A DNA stretch of 64,000 nt from Duncaniella muris (GTDB lineage Bacteria > Bacteroidota > Bacteroidia > Bacteroidales > Muribaculaceae): positions 1 through 64,000 of the forward strand of contig NZ_PUEC01000018.1 of the NCBI RefSeq assembly GCF_003024805.1. The letters run 5' to 3'. Under the pieces are notes generated by a model. That model saw only the letters and a program-made list of their open reading frames with translations, was not told where the DNA came from and made no database searches. A program made the translations under genes and the position numbers. Position 1 is the first letter of the stretch; every line of letters starts with the position of its first letter. This document shows, one piece after another, positions 36,468 to 48,256 of this stretch.

Positions 36468-37805
36468 ATGGCAAAATCATTTTTAACACTCCCCGAAAGT
36501 CTTATGAATATAGACAATGATCCACCGAGTAATCGGAGCCTCCTTATCTACAGTTCCCAGATAGAGGATGGTAAAAAAATGGAAGAGGTATTTTCCAAAC
36601 CGGGACGAAAAATACAGACCACCAACAGCATCAGCACTGCAAAGAAAATTCTTGAACGAAGTGATTGCACTATGCTGATAGTGGCAGTCTCAGGTAAAGA
36701 CTGTGATGGTATAAAACTGCTTGAATGGACAAATGACACCATTTTAGGAATTAAAAAAGTTGGTGTGGCCATGACAGAGTCGCCGGATATATATAATAAG
36801 GTGTATAAGTTAGGTGCTGACCATTGCTTCTATTTTGATTCACTTGTTGTTGACAGACTTACAATTGCAATAGAAAAGTGCCATAAAGAAGACCAAAGAT
36901 GGTTTCAACGGAATAGCAATGCTTTTCAGGGATGTTCGAGAAGGATAAATATTGAGAGCAACTCAAATTCCACGCTTCTCCTTTCAGGACCCCAAGGTGT
37001 AGGAAAAAGTGCGATAGCGCGAGTGATTCATGACAGCAGCCCTCGCCGCTCCGGACCATTCGTTGTGGCTGAGTGCGCACATTATCTGAGCGCGACTGAA
37101 AGTATGGATATATTCCGTGGCAAGGAAACAGGTGTGAAACATCCTTTGTATCGCAACCAGCAAGGCCTGTTGGCTCAAGCCAATGGAGGCACTCTTTACA
37201 TTCATGAAGTTTGTATGCTGCCGTTGCACGTTCAGGAAGTGCTTGCCACTGTAATTCAACGCGGAGTGTTCACTCCTCAGAATCTTACAAAGGAAATCAA
37301 GTTTACCGGACGCATAATCCTATCGACAAAAGTAAATCTCGCTGAAAAAGTACGGGACGGTGATTTTTCCGAAGCCTTGTTTCATTGCATACACAGCAAT
37401 GTTGTGATTGTTCCACCTCTTTCAGATTGTCAGGACGATATTATTCCTTTGGCGGAGTGCTTTATTAAGCAGATCTGCGCTGAGTCGGGTATCAAATCCC
37501 CTCGCCTTACAAAAGGTGCTATCAACAAATTGACCAACCATATCTGGACCGGCAATGTGCGGGAATTGTTCAGCACAATATCACGCGCTTGTTATGAGTT
37601 TCGTGGTGAAACATTAGGGAAAGATGATATAGTCCTGAATGAGATTCCCAAGAACAGAGAATCCCATACCCGTCATTATCGTGTGCAGCGGGCATTGAGG
37701 CAGACTAAAGGCAACAAGGCTCAGGCCGCAATGTTGCTCGGCATAAACCGCTCGACTCTCTATGCTTGGATTAAGGCAGAGGGTATTCCAAAGGATTATA
37801 GATAA
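36468..37805 (+). CDS. RteB-like AAA+ regulator with degenerate receiver
   Basis: 445 residues from ATG 36468. Residues about 20-140 have a response-regulator fold but lack the acidic pocket (LLIYSSQ instead of LIVDDD) and the phospho-Asp (MLIVAVSG). The AAA+ domain (about 155-385) has Walker A SGPQGVGKSA, a Walker B-like GGTLYIHEV with His for Asp, and no GAFTGA loop (FRGKETGVKHPLY at that place). The C-terminus is a Fis-type HTH (ALRQTKGNKAQAAMLLGINRSTLYAWI). By analogy to RteB it would activate rteC and transfer functions, but phosphorylation and sigma-54 contact look impossible. No sensor kinase is adjacent. Confidence 0.78.
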   Translation: MAKSFLTLPESLMNIDNDPPSNRSLLIYSSQIEDGKKMEEVFSKPGRKIQTTNSISTAKKILERSDCTMLIVAVSGKDCDGIKLLEWTNDTILGIKKVGVAMTESPDIYNKVYKLGADHCFYFDSLVVDRLTIAIEKCHKEDQRWFQRNSNAFQGCSRRINIESNSNSTLLLSGPQGVGKSAIARVIHDSSPRRSGPFVVAECAHYLSATESMDIFRGKETGVKHPLYRNQQGLLAQANGGTLYIHEVCMLPLHVQEVLATVIQRGVFTPQNLTKEIKFTGRIILSTKVNLAEKVRDGDFSEALFHCIHSNVVIVPPLSDCQDDIIPLAECFIKQICAESGIKSPRLTKGAINKLTNHIWTGNVRELFSTISRACYEFRGETLGKDDIVLNEIPKNRESHTRHYRVQRALRQTKGNKAQAAMLLGINRSTLYAWIKAEGIPKDYR

Positions 37806-37809
37806 GGAT

Positions 37810-37851
37810 TTGAATGGCGACGCTCTACATATCAAGAGTGTCGCCATTCAA
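37810..37851. terminator. Convergent terminator after the rteB-like gene and the helicase
   Basis: TTGAATGGCGACGCTCT and AGAGTGTCGCCATTCAA form a 17-bp stem with one wobble pair, positioned between the two convergent stops. Confidence 0.85.
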
Positions 37852-37856
37852 TTTAT

Positions 37857-40800
37857 CTACAATTTGGGACCGGCAGCTCGGAAACCTCCGGGGGGAGTTA
37901 CGCCACAACCACCGATAATGATGCGGGAACTTAACGGTTCCCGTTCTTTGTATGTGGTGGTTGGCTCCGCGACCATTGACTTTTTATTGTCTGTGTCCGG
38001 TGTCGGAGCATCAATTGTCTGGACAGTGTGAGGAGAATCCTCTCGCTTTACCTCCTCGCCGTCCTCCTTGTTCTCATGCTTAGGTGCTAATTCAGCGGCG
38101 ATTTTGCGGTCGAGAGCAGCAAGTTCGGATTTGAGCTGTTTTAACTCATCCTCTTTGCCCCACGTCTTAGCCATAATGCCTTCAATTATGGGAACATCGG
38201 CTTTGAGTTTGGCGGTGCGTTCCTCATACTGGGCGATTATGCCGGGGATTTTCTCCAAAGCATTGACAAAGTTCATACAGGCGGCGTGGGTGTCAGCCAT
38301 TGCCAACTGACCGTTGTTATACTTGTATTTGTAGTTGCCCTCGACAACAAAGCGGTTCTGCACTTTCTCAACACCGTCAGCCAATACTCTTTCAGAGATA
38401 ATGCTGATTGGGAAGCCATAGACCTCGCCCACACGCTGATATTGTCCGTGAGTGTCAGTTCGTTGAGCCAAACCTTGCAGGTGGATACCCATATTCTTCT
38501 CATCGGATAGGTTACAGGTGTCAATGGTGAGATTGTTGATGGGGTTGCCATCCTTGTCACGCTGCACCACTTTGTCGTACCGCTCCCAGTCTGCCTTCAT
38601 CCGCTCTATTGCCGCCTCGTTGTTGGCAATGTCATGGGTTATGGTCTGGAGCCGGAACTCGGAATCGCCACGTCCCTTGTTGAACGACTTTCGTTCACTC
38701 TCCAACGCCGCTATCCGTTTTTCAAGTTTTGCCTTATCGAGCAGGTCGGTGTTGCCGGATAAGATAGCCATGTACTCAGAGAAATTCATGCCATTCTTCT
38801 CGTCCATAGAACCCTCGTCGATTGTTCGCGCTCCCAATGCACCACTTTTAAGTTGGTTTATGAACGTAGCCTTGCAATGAAGAAGATTGAACTTGTAGGA
38901 GTCCAAAGACTTCTCAACCGCGTAGATAATCACATCCACCTTATTATCAGCATACAGTTTGGCAATCTCGTTGCCGGCACGGATAGCGCGACCCTCGCGT
39001 TGTTCGAGGTCGCTCGGACGCCACGGGCATTCCAATTCATGGACAGCGACAGCTCTCCTTTGGGCGTTTACGCCAGTTCCCAACATGGAGGTTGAGCCGA
39101 AAAGCACCCGCACATCGCCGTCATTCATAGCCTGAATGACAGCCTTTCGTGACCGCTCAGTCTTGCACTCTTGGATAAACCTTATCTCATGCGGAGGAAT
39201 ACCATAATCCTCAACCAATTTTCGCTTGATTTCAGAATAGATATTCCATTCACCCGGCTTGTAAGTTCCTAAATCGCTGAATACAAACTGTGTGCCTTTC
39301 TGAGCGTCATACTTATGGTAGTATTGGGCAATCATCTTGGCACAGTGGCTCGCCTTATTGTTCGGGTCATCAGAATAATTGGGGTCAATCATTCTCATGT
39401 CAAGAGCCATCTTCCTTGCATAATCTGTGGCGATGAGCATCTTCGCCTTCTCCTCAGTGTCAGACAATGGCGCACGACCCAATATTGTGGCATCACCGCT
39501 TTTGGCAAACTCCATTAGTTTCTGGATAAACTCCTCCTGTTGAGGCGTGGGTGGGATATTGTGAAGAATCTCGTTCTTATCCGGTCGGTCAACACCAACA
39601 TCCTGTGCGGTTCTATAATCCGTTATCTCATTATAAAAAGCCGCCAACTCCGGAACCTTGATGAAGTAGCGGAAACGCTCCTTAGCGACAATGCTGTTGG
39701 TGACATTGAACTCATAGTCGGTTGTCTTCTTGGCGAAGATTGCCGCCCACGCGTCGAAACACCTTATCTCCTGCCTTTCAAGCTCTTTCGGTCGGAGATA
39801 CTTGAACAAGAGATACAACTCCGTCAGTGAGTTGGAGATTGTAGTGCCGCTGAGGAATGTCGCGCCCAAATCGCGCCCGGTCCTCTCTTGGATGGTACGG
39901 ATGGCATAGAGAAGATTCAGTGAGCGTTGGCTTCCTTCGGAGTTGCCAAGTCCAGCCACACGGTCATGTCTGGTATTGAACATCAGATTCTTGAAACACT
40001 GGCTCTCGTCAACGAAAATATGGTCGATGCCCATCTGTTTGAAGTCAACCACACTGTCCTTGGACTGTTCCATCTGATACTGTATGGTGGTTATCTTGGC
40101 GGTGAGGTTCTCCTTACGCTTCAACAGCCCCTTCAGCATACCACGCGAAATGTCGTGTCCCTGCTGCTTGATGACTTCAAGATTCTCCTCAACCGTATCA
40201 AGTTCGGCTTGCAGGATCTGCTGCTGCATCTCCGGCGACTGCGGTATCTTGCCGAACTGGTCGTGCGACATTATGATACAGTCATAGTCGTTATTCTTGA
40301 TCTGGTTGAAGAAGTTCACGCGGTTTGCCGCCGTGAAACTCTTGGCATCGGCATAGAGGATACGGGCATTGGGATAGGCAGTCTGATAAGTCATGGCAAT
40401 TTCCGCGACATTGGCTTTCATTCCGATAATCATCGGTTTATTCACCAATCCGAGACGTTTCATCTCATGCGCCGCCATACACATTATAAGTGTCTTTCCC
40501 GTACCAACCTGATGGTCGCATATTCCTCCACCGTTCTGAATCAGCATCCATACGCAATCCTTCTGTGACTGATATACGGAATTGATATGGTAGCGGTCGC
40601 CCAACAGTTTCATGTTGAGGTCGGGAAACTTCTGATGTGAGCCGTCATAATGAGGTCTGACGTAGCAGTTGAACTTGCTGTTATACAAATCAACAAGTCT
40701 ATCCTTGAACTCCGGCGATTGAGCCTCCAGCCAGTCCGAGAATCCATTACGGATTTCATCAATCTTGGTGTTGGCTAACTGAATCGCCTCCGAGTCCGGC

Positions 40801-43800
40801 ACCTTGATGTCGTGACCGTTATCATCCTTGCCGATGGACTTCTTGATGTCCGGCACTGTGTTGTGCAGGGCGTGTTTGAGAAGGCTCATGCCGTCATATA
40901 CACGATAATAACCTCTGACACAGAACTCTTCCCAAATCTTCATATTCTTGCGACGGACATCACAGGAATATTCGTCCATTGATGAAGAATAGGCTATATT
41001 AACTTCAGTGCCATATAGGTGACTCATATATGCTGAGTATATTCCGGTCGGGATCCACCTCTCTCCGAAATTGAAGTCCAGTTCATCGAAAGTAATCTTT
41101 CGGGGAATAGCTTCCTCCAATGCTTTCAATGACTCTTTCGACAAGTCGATGAACGGCTCAACGCCGTCAAAGCCGGGAAAATTCTTGGTGCGTTCTTCCT
41201 CGCGGTTGACCCATGCCTTGATGTCCTCTGCTTTCTGCACTACATTACCGGCGATGAAGCGGTCGGTAATCTCAAAGTTTGACACGAGCGGATTATAATA
41301 TATGTGTCCGGCAAGGCTGTCAATCATCGCATCCTGCTCCATATCGACAATACTTCCCATATATTCGAGGTTGACTTCTCCAAATTTATTGAGTGAAGCT
41401 GTCAATGCTTCCATCGGGGTATCAACTGATGTAACCTCGTCAACGGCGAATGATACCGGATGGTCAAAGATGTCGGCTTTGACAAAGCAACCATTCTCGC
41501 CACGCTCCAGAGCCAACGAATCACGCCCGTTGGCATCCATGAGGATGAACTTGACATTCTGTTTCTCATTGAGGTTGCCGTATCTGTCCACGAACTCATC
41601 GTAATACTGATTGAGGTGTTCGCGCATATCGGCATCTTCTTCATGCGTCTCAGCCTCAAAATGGTATAGTTGCTGATAAGTTTCCGACAGGGTGATATAG
41701 AGCATGGCTCGTTTCTCCTGTTCCGGTTTGAGCGTGAGCGGCGAGAATGTTGCTCCATTCTTGCGAACCTCCGAGAGAAACCCTACCTGACCCTTGTCCA
41801 CGACCATGCTGCCATTGTGGTGGAAGAACTGAATATCCTCCGAGAAAGGACGGGGCGACATATCACGATCCGCAGCCTTGGGTGCTTCCGCAGCCACTCT
41901 TGGCTTCGGAACAAAATCACCTTTTGAAACTTCGATGATAGTGCCGTCTTCGGTGATTGTCTCTTTCTTGGCCGCTTCCATTGCCTGACGTTCAGCCTCC
42001 ATTTCCGCGAGTTGACGATGGGCAATCGACATCATTGTTTCGTAGAATCCATTGATGGGCGGATTGGTTTCCCAATCAAGAGAACCGTAAAATTCCAGCT
42101 CCTTTTCAGAGAGCGGACGGAATTTCTTCGCCTGAGTATCGGTTACTGTTATGGTAGGCTTTGGCTTTTCTTCCGGTTGCTGAGGTTGTTTTGGTTGTCG
42201 CTGAGGTTTGCCGATAGGCTCCAGTTCTCCGAAAAGATTATAGGCGAACAAACGAGGGTCAGGGTTATCGTTATAATCCGGGCCATCAGATGTTTCTATC
42301 TCCTTATTGGTTTGAGGTGGTGGCGGAGTTGTAGCCTCCGGTGTTTGAGGCACTGGCTCATCCTCCATTGGAGCCGGAGAAGGTGATGCCGGTTCCGGTT
42401 TTGGAGGCTCTGGCTTTGGCTTATCCTCCGGCTTAGGATTATTGCGTTTCACCGTCTTCTTCTGCTTTGGGTCTTCCAACTGCTCACAGATAGCCACTCT
42501 GTTTCCGGCTCTTACCAATTTGGGCAGATAGACATCCAGTGCATGATGTGGGAATCCTGCAAGTTCAATACTACTCTTGTCGCCGTTCATTCGGCGGGTA
42601 AGGGTGATCCCCAAGACCCCCGACGCTTTGACCGCATCCACGCCCATACACTCGTAGAAGTCCCCAACACGGAAAAGAAGAATCGCATCGGGATGTTTCT
42701 TCTTCATCTCCCGATATTGCTGCATCAACGGGGTATCCGCTATGCGCTTCGGCTTTTCGACCTTGTTTTCGGTGGAACGCTTAACAGGCTCAGGTGTTGG
42801 CGGTTCAGGTGTCGGAGGTGTGAGACTCCTATCATTATAGAAGTCCAGATTGAGGCGCAGTTTCAGTGACTCATCAAGAGCCTTTCGCATATCGGCTGCA
42901 ATACCATCGACACCCTCCTCATGCTTGTAGATGATAGCCGGTTTGCCGAACTGGTCAGTGCCAACCTTTGCTTCCGTGCAGATAATATTTTGCGGAAAGG
43001 CAGCAAAATATTTGTTATTCGGAGCCTTGGTTTCACGGTCAACAATGGATTGGATGAAAAATTCCTCATCAGCTGACAACGCTTTCTTGTTGGTGTGCTT
43101 CTGGAGAATAATCAGGTCAGACCCGGCATCTGTTCCGGCATTGTCGGAAAATGTATTGTTCGGCAGACGGAAAGCGCCCACCAAATCCGCACGGCGCATC
43201 ATCTCCATTCTGACAAATGGACTGGCAGCATTCATCACCCCTTGCGAGGCGATGAATGCCACTATACCACCTTCATGCACGGAGTCAAGGGACTTCAGAA
43301 AGAAGTAATTGTGTATAGTCTTTGTTGACTGACGGTAGGCAATCTCCCTGCTCGTGGCATATCGAGGGTCTGCAACCGCAAAATCTCCGAAAGGAATATT
43401 GGACGCAGCCACATCGAAATACCCCTCAAAATCAGGGTCAATCTTCTCAAAACCCTTTATTTCGGTGGAGATGGACGGATGCAACGCAGATAGAATTTTA
43501 CCTGTCAGCAAATCCTTCTCAAATGCCAACGTCTCGGCACCGGGATAATTCTCATTTTTCAGAAATGAGTCAATGAAAGCGCCTTGCCCGGCGGACGGTT
43601 CAAGAAAACTCTTTACTACAACACCGTTAGCCTTTAACGAGCTGGCGATGGCATCAATTACAGGTGCCGGAGTATAGAATGCAGTCAGCACAGACGCTTT
43701 CAGCGAGTCCATGTAGGCGGCAAACTCCTTGTCATTCTTGGAATAGTCATGGATAAGGCGGCGAAGTTCAACGGTTGGCGCAAACAATTCAATGTCAGAT

Positions 43801-43991
43801 TTGCTCCATTTGGCTGCATCGGCAAGTTCATTTGCATCGTTGAGTATGCACTTCAACCCACCGAATCCGGCATATCTGCCCAGCGCCTCACGTTCATCTG
43901 CGGTAGGCGGTCGCTTCTCAACACCGAGGCGAAACGCGACGCGAATCGCCTCAATGTTGTCGCGCATAGTCTGTAAACGATTATAAGCCAT
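37857..43991 (-). CDS. Giant methyltransferase / MutS-I / SNF2-like helicase fusion
   Basis: 2,044 residues from ATG 43991 ([17 protein letters not shown]); the frame is open 10 codons further, overlapping DUF1896. Domains in order (numbered from the open frame): N6-adenine methyltransferase-like with [11 protein letters not shown] (about 139) and SNIPFGD (about 207); a MutS domain-I module at about 428-528 ([28 protein letters not shown]); Pro-rich linkers; a middle region of about 500 residues I do not recognise; a SNF2-type helicase with Walker A HQVGTGKT (about 1172), FVDESQ and [10 protein letters not shown] (about 1677); a C-terminal coiled coil. Similar large fusions occur in Bacteroides ICEs and resemble phage DarB-like antirestriction proteins, so protecting transferred DNA is a reasonable inference. 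Confidence 0.85.
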   Translation of the reverse strand: MAYNRLQTMRDNIEAIRVAFRLGVEKRPPTADEREALGRYAGFGGLKCILNDANELADAAKWSKSDIELFAPTVELRRLIHDYSKNDKEFAAYMDSLKASVLTAFYTPAPVIDAIASSLKANGVVVKSFLEPSAGQGAFIDSFLKNENYPGAETLAFEKDLLTGKILSALHPSISTEIKGFEKIDPDFEGYFDVAASNIPFGDFAVADPRYATSREIAYRQSTKTIHNYFFLKSLDSVHEGGIVAFIASQGVMNAASPFVRMEMMRRADLVGAFRLPNNTFSDNAGTDAGSDLIILQKHTNKKALSADEEFFIQSIVDRETKAPNNKYFAAFPQNIICTEAKVGTDQFGKPAIIYKHEEGVDGIAADMRKALDESLKLRLNLDFYNDRSLTPPTPEPPTPEPVKRSTENKVEKPKRIADTPLMQQYREMKKKHPDAILLFRVGDFYECMGVDAVKASGVLGITLTRRMNGDKSSIELAGFPHHALDVYLPKLVRAGNRVAICEQLEDPKQKKTVKRNNPKPEDKPKPEPPKPEPASPSPAPMEDEPVPQTPEATTPPPPQTNKEIETSDGPDYNDNPDPRLFAYNLFGELEPIGKPQRQPKQPQQPEEKPKPTITVTDTQAKKFRPLSEKELEFYGSLDWETNPPINGFYETMMSIAHRQLAEMEAERQAMEAAKKETITEDGTIIEVSKGDFVPKPRVAAEAPKAADRDMSPRPFSEDIQFFHHNGSMVVDKGQVGFLSEVRKNGATFSPLTLKPEQEKRAMLYITLSETYQQLYHFEAETHEEDADMREHLNQYYDEFVDRYGNLNEKQNVKFILMDANGRDSLALERGENGCFVKADIFDHPVSFAVDEVTSVDTPMEALTASLNKFGEVNLEYMGSIVDMEQDAMIDSLAGHIYYNPLVSNFEITDRFIAGNVVQKAEDIKAWVNREEERTKNFPGFDGVEPFIDLSKESLKALEEAIPRKITFDELDFNFGERWIPTGIYSAYMSHLYGTEVNIAYSSSMDEYSCDVRRKNMKIWEEFCVRGYYRVYDGMSLLKHALHNTVPDIKKSIGKDDNGHDIKVPDSEAIQLANTKIDEIRNGFSDWLEAQSPEFKDRLVDLYNSKFNCYVRPHYDGSHQKFPDLNMKLLGDRYHINSVYQSQKDCVWMLIQNGGGICDHQVGTGKTLIMCMAAHEMKRLGLVNKPMIIGMKANVAEIAMTYQTAYPNARILYADAKSFTAANRVNFFNQIKNNDYDCIIMSHDQFGKIPQSPEMQQQILQAELDTVEENLEVIKQQGHDISRGMLKGLLKRKENLTAKITTIQYQMEQSKDSVVDFKQMGIDHIFVDESQCFKNLMFNTRHDRVAGLGNSEGSQRSLNLLYAIRTIQERTGRDLGATFLSGTTISNSLTELYLLFKYLRPKELERQEIRCFDAWAAIFAKKTTDYEFNVTNSIVAKERFRYFIKVPELAAFYNEITDYRTAQDVGVDRPDKNEILHNIPPTPQQEEFIQKLMEFAKSGDATILGRAPLSDTEEKAKMLIATDYARKMALDMRMIDPNYSDDPNNKASHCAKMIAQYYHKYDAQKGTQFVFSDLGTYKPGEWNIYSEIKRKLVEDYGIPPHEIRFIQECKTERSRKAVIQAMNDGDVRVLFGSTSMLGTGVNAQRRAVAVHELECPWRPSDLEQREGRAIRAGNEIAKLYADNKVDVIIYAVEKSLDSYKFNLLHCKATFINQLKSGALGARTIDEGSMDEKNGMNFSEYMAILSGNTDLLDKAKLEKRIAALESERKSFNKGRGDSEFRLQTITHDIANNEAAIERMKADWERYDKVVQRDKDGNPINNLTIDTCNLSDEKNMGIHLQGLAQRTDTHGQYQRVGEVYGFPISIISERVLADGVEKVQNRFVVEGNYKYKYNNGQLAMADTHAACMNFVNALEKIPGIIAQYEERTAKLKADVPIIEGIMAKTWGKEDELKQLKSELAALDRKIAAELAPKHENKEDGEEVKREDSPHTVQTIDAPTPDTDNKKSMVAEPTTTYKEREPLSSRIIIGGCGVTPPGGFRAAGPKL

Positions 43992-44439
43992 ACTCCTCAA
44001 AGAATAAGGTAATACGGCCAATAACCGTCAGTCGGAATACTTCTCCTTCGGTAGTGTTGAAGAACTCTTCGCCAAGAGTAGTTCCTTTGAACTCCTCTTT
44101 CAATTCTTCAATAAATGTGTAAGTCCAGAACTCAATGGATTCATCTTCAAGTGAGATGTTGTCTTGAAACTCATCAAGCAACAGACCGCTGATGAAATCG
44201 TAAGGTGACATTTCAAATCCGGCATAAAGTGCCGCCATTGCTTTTTCATTGGAAATATACCACTCGTCACCGGCAAGGCGGGATTCAACGAAAACATCGT
44301 ATGCGTGTTCCGTGCGTGTGGCAATAAACAGATCATCCTCTGCTTCCGGAAATCTATGCTCTGAAAGGTATCGGCGGAGAAAAAGGTTGTAGTAGTCAAG
44401 GTCATACCCCCGGCTGTCAAAATGGTTATTTGCCATCAA
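43981..44439 (-). CDS. DUF1896 protein
   Basis: 152 residues, acidic. Matches the DUF1896 pattern of Bacteroides conjugative elements: [42 protein letters not shown], then [16 protein letters not shown]. Its end overlaps the helicase start by 11 nt, so the two are coupled. Function unknown. Two consecutive ATGs (44439, 44436) make the start ambiguous by one codon. Confidence 0.85.
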   Translation of the reverse strand: MMANNHFDSRGYDLDYYNLFLRRYLSEHRFPEAEDDLFIATRTEHAYDVFVESRLAGDEWYISNEKAMAALYAGFEMSPYDFISGLLLDEFQDNISLEDESIEFWTYTFIEELKEEFKGTTLGEEFFNTTEGEVFRLTVIGRITLFFEEYGL

Positions 44440-44458
44440 TAAACTTTGATTGATGTTT

Positions 44459-45768
44459 TCAACCCTTCTGTTGGAGAAGGTGTCGCAATTTCGGGTCTGC
44501 GGCTATGCGGGCAATCTCATTGTCAACTATATCCCGCACGTCCTGCTTGATTTGGTCGTAGTTCGCCTGAATGTCGGCTTTCATCTTGTGCTTATCCTCC
44601 GAGGCATCTTTGAAATCGGTAAGGATTGGAATCGGCACATATTTTTTCATTTCGGCATCGACTTTTTTACTGTCCACGACAATCTCTGCGTGAAAAATCT
44701 TCTGGTCAATGCGTTGGTCGATGTTGTCGGAAACCGCTCCGACGAATATTCCTTGTGTCAATGTGGAAATCTTGCTCGGTGGAATAAGCGAGTCCATCTG
44801 AGTGTTGAATGAGTGGCTTACATCCTGACGGTTGATTGATATTGACTGCCGCTTCTGCAACACCTTACCAAAGCGTTCAGACAAAGTTTTGGCGGTCGAA
44901 CCTACCACCTGCCCGGAGAAGATATTGCCAACGGTATTCATAACGACCGCCGCCTCCGGCTTTCCATAGTCACGTTCCAACTGTGAGAAATCCTGAAAAC
45001 CGAGACACACGGCAACCTTATTGCTTCGGGCCGTGGCAATTAGGTTATCCAAGCCCTTAAAGTATATCGTGGGAAGCTCATCTATTATGACACCGGACTT
45101 CAACATCCCTTTCTTATTGATTAGTTTCACGATTCTCGAATTGTAAAGTCCGAGGGCCGCGCCATAGATATTCTGACGGTCAGGATTGTTGCCAACGCAT
45201 AGAATCTTCGGCTCTTTTGGGTTGTTGATGTCAAGAGTGAAGTCATTGCCGGTCATTACCCAATAGAGCTGTGGCGAAATCATACGCGAGAGGGGTATTT
45301 TTGCTGAGGCAATCTGACCTGCAAGCTGCTCCGCCGCCCCTCCAAGCCAAGCATCCATGAATGGCGATAGGTAATTTTCCAAGTCCGGATAACTGGTGAG
45401 TATCGGAAAAATATCCTCATACCTGCGGCAAAGAAACTCGATGGCATGGGGAAATGTGCAATACCGTCCACCCTTATAGATTCGCAGAAACCAGATGATA
45501 GCCGCAAACAATACAATCGGAGATTCAACAAAGAAGTCACCCTGCTTTTGCACCCACGACTTATTAAGGTTGAGCATTATGGTATATGCGCTCTCATAGG
45601 CATCGGCAATATCCGACATGAAATCAGGGTGAATGGGGTTACAACGGTGGCTGCGCTCCGGATCATCGAAATTTATCATATAGAATTTCGGTTCCACATC
45701 TACGTATTTGTCAAGGTGGTTCAACAGATGGTTAAATGCAATGGTACTGAGGTCGGGACTCTTGAAAT
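44459..45768 (-). CDS. mobC: mobC exon 2: VirD4-type coupling protein, C-terminal part
   Basis: This is the 3' exon of the coupling-protein gene, joined to exon 1 (48257-48947) after intron removal. Joining gives codons ...TAT-GAT-TTC-AAG (Y-D-F-K), the G coming from exon 1, and a 666-residue protein. Exon 2 holds the Walker B strand KSGVIIDELPTIYF, the RecA-like segment GLDNLIATARSNKVAVCLGFQD, and a charged tail. The protein is the hexameric inner-membrane ATPase that docks the relaxosome to the secretion channel. The frame appears open up to 45952, but that extra sequence is intron domains V and VI. DUF1896 follows 20 nt downstream. Confidence 0.92.
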
Positions 45769-48256
45769 GTAGGCTAAGCACCCAGCGCCGTGCCATGCAA
45801 TCATGACCGGTTTCCAAATACTCGCCTCCGAACCGGACGTACACCTTCCAGCGTATCCGGCTCTCCGTTTTGATATTCAGTCTATGCCTTGCCATTGTGA
45901 ACTTTCTTATGACAACTACTGCACAGTGCAATCGTTTTTCTTCTACGTGCAATCATCATTCTTTCCCAAGGCTCTTTTCCTTTGAGTCCTTTGAGTTTTC
46001 TTACATGATGCATTTCGAGTCTGTCGGTTGCCCCGCATAATTCACACTTTTGTGCTTTAAGCCTGTCCATCAGGCTTGTGGTGCTTGTGTGCATTATGAA
46101 GTTCGGCAGAGTTGAAATTCTACTGTCCTTTGATGGCTTTAGCCTTTTGAAGCCACCATTATAGAATTTAGCTTCGATAGTATTTCCTTTCTTGCCTTGG
46201 TAGCTCACGGTGAAAATGCCGTCTTTCTTGTATTTGCGACATATCTTTGTAACCTTGCTACGATATTTTGCGGCAAAAGTCTTATACATGCTGTATTCCA
46301 TAATGTATCCGAAATTGTTCATCTGCTTGGCGCAGTTGACACCAATTCCGAAATAGTTGTAGAAACCCCTTATTTCAGAATTGTATCTTTGAAGAATTTC
46401 AAGGTCATCGTTAAAGTTGAGTTCGGGTCTTGCTTTCGGCTTCCAGATTTCTTTACCGTTGTGTTTCTTTATTTCCACAACGTCATAATCGAGAAGCTTT
46501 TTCTTGACCGTATCTTTAGGGATACGAATCTCAACCGTTTTATTCCGAGACCTTTTCTTTCTACCGAGTGTGTCTCTGCGTGTTTCCGCACATTTTCTGT
46601 TTCGGATTTCAAAGCCGAGAAACTTCGCAGGATTATTTGAGTAGGTGACAAGGGTCTTCTCTTCGGATAATTCCAATCTTAATTTGGATTCAAGGTATTC
46701 TTTTATGTCCGCTTTAATCTTGATTGCATCCTCACGAGAGCCTATCACGCCACATAGGAAATCATCTGCGTATCTAACGTATTTCAATCGTTTGTAATTG
46801 GTGTCTCCCTCGTTTTTCGCAGGAGTCACCATCATGAGACTGTCATACATCTTGACGAGGCGAAGAGCCTCGTTTCGTTCCTCTGCGGTCTTGGCTTTCT
46901 TAAGAGCTACTTTTGCACGTCCTTTCTTACGTTGGTAGTGTCTGTATAGTTTGCTCACCTCCTTGCGTACACCTTTGTCGAATTTTGAGGCATACTCCTC
47001 CATATATTTGTCAAGCTGGTCAAGATATATGTTAGCAAGTATCGGGCTTATGATTCCACCCTGCGGTGTTCCGTCATAAGATTTGAAGTATTGCCAATCC
47101 TCAATGTAACCTGCGTTGAGAAATTTACGGATTAATCGGATGAAACGGCAGTCGCCAATGCGTTTTTCAAGGATTTTAATCATGACATCGTGATTAATGT
47201 TGTCAAAAAATCCTTTAATATCGCCCTCGATATACCATTTGGCTCCACAGAAAGACTTTGAAATCTGTTCCATTGCGGTATGGCAACTTCTTTGAGGTCT
47301 GAAGCCGTGGGAACAATCAGAAAACTGTCCCTCGTAGATTGCCTCAAGAATCATCCTCACCACTTCCTGCAACAGTTTGTCCTCTATAGATGGTATACCG
47401 AGTGGACGCATTTTACCGTTTTTCTTGGGAATATATTCCCTCCTTGACGGTTTTGGCTGATAGCTTTCATCTTTCAATGACTCTATCAGTCTGTCAATGC
47501 GCTCGATGCTCATTCCGTCAATGGTTTTGCCGTCAGTGCCTGCCGTCATATTACCCTGCTTAGGGGCAATACGTTGGTACGCGACAGCATACATATCCTT
47601 GTTGTAAAGAATACGATACAGACGCTCGTACTTGTAATCCAAGTCCTTGCAATGTTTGTATAGACTGTTTAATACGTTTGTTGAATTTCTCATAAAGTCT
47701 CACACTTCATTCATTAATTGTATTAAAAATCTCCACTGTCTCCCTTCGCCATGTACGAGGCTTTCCCTCGCTCGGACTACTGCGGAGACTCCGTTACCAT
47801 GCTGTCAGCGGATGCTGACAGTTTAGGCAATCCCAGTTTATAGTGCCTTAACTATTGGCTTGACAAGTTGTCGGGTATGACTTCCACCTGTTCCTGTATA
47901 TTACAGTTGCGCTGCACCAAGTTCCTGCTCTCCCTACGCTACGACTGCAAAGAGAGTGATGCAGTATGACGATTAGAAACTTCTTGTGGTTGTTTCCATA
48001 GTTACCTTACGTCATAGCCTACTACACGGACCGCTTAGATTATCATTCAACCAATTCGGGCTTTACCCTCATACTTGTCTTATCATCGCTATTCAGTCGC
48101 AGTTTGGTAACTAACTGACTTATAGTTGTACCGACGTGCTACACTCCCTGCCGTCTTTCGTTGGACAGATAAGTCGGTGATGATAGGTCATTTTCAAAGA
48201 ACACTTGCCTAATCCTTGCCAAAGGGACGATTAAGACACTACCTTGACTGGCGCAC
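45769..48256 (-). mobile_element. Group II intron 1, inserted in mobC
   Basis: 2,488 nt. The 5' end is GTGCGCCAGTC at 48256, the group II GTGYG consensus. A 34-nt domain V lies at 45863-45830, beginning GAGCCGGATACGC and ending GTCCGGTTC. Domain VI follows, and the 3' end is AGCCTAC at 45769. The reverse-transcriptase ORF (45882-47693) sits in domain IV, with 563 nt of structured RNA (domains I-III) upstream. Excision restores mobC in frame exactly. It is inserted just after the Walker A helix, in the same orientation as its host gene. Boundaries were read from the sequence; base pairing with the exons was not resolved. Confidence 0.9.
45882..47693 (-). CDS. ltrA: Group II intron reverse transcriptase/maturase 1
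   Basis: 603 residues. RT blocks: PKKNGKMRPLGIP (about 89-101), HGFRPQRSCHTA (about 129-140), IEGDIKGFFDNI, TPQGGIISPILANIYLDQ, active site YADD at 308-311. Then the maturase X domain, and a C-terminal HNH endonuclease (CELCGATDRLEMHHVRKL ... CSSCHKKVH) with its Cys pairs and histidines intact. The protein assists splicing, and with the lariat RNA performs target-primed retrohoming. Ends 19 nt before domain V. Confidence 0.95.
   Translation of the reverse strand: MRNSTNVLNSLYKHCKDLDYKYERLYRILYNKDMYAVAYQRIAPKQGNMTAGTDGKTIDGMSIERIDRLIESLKDESYQPKPSRREYIPKKNGKMRPLGIPSIEDKLLQEVVRMILEAIYEGQFSDCSHGFRPQRSCHTAMEQISKSFCGAKWYIEGDIKGFFDNINHDVMIKILEKRIGDCRFIRLIRKFLNAGYIEDWQYFKSYDGTPQGGIISPILANIYLDQLDKYMEEYASKFDKGVRKEVSKLYRHYQRKKGRAKVALKKAKTAEERNEALRLVKMYDSLMMVTPAKNEGDTNYKRLKYVRYADDFLCGVIGSREDAIKIKADIKEYLESKLRLELSEEKTLVTYSNNPAKFLGFEIRNRKCAETRRDTLGRKKRSRNKTVEIRIPKDTVKKKLLDYDVVEIKKHNGKEIWKPKARPELNFNDDLEILQRYNSEIRGFYNYFGIGVNCAKQMNNFGYIMEYSMYKTFAAKYRSKVTKICRKYKKDGIFTVSYQGKKGNTIEAKFYNGGFKRLKPSKDSRISTLPNFIMHTSTTSLMDRLKAQKCELCGATDRLEMHHVRKLKGLKGKEPWERMMIARRRKTIALCSSCHKKVHNGKA

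Noticed and set aside
45769-45952. Start of the coupling-protein ORF at 45952 (residues MHVEEKRLHCAVVV...)
   Set aside because: This stretch is intron: it contains domain V (45830-45863) and domain VI. The residues have no counterpart in coupling proteins.
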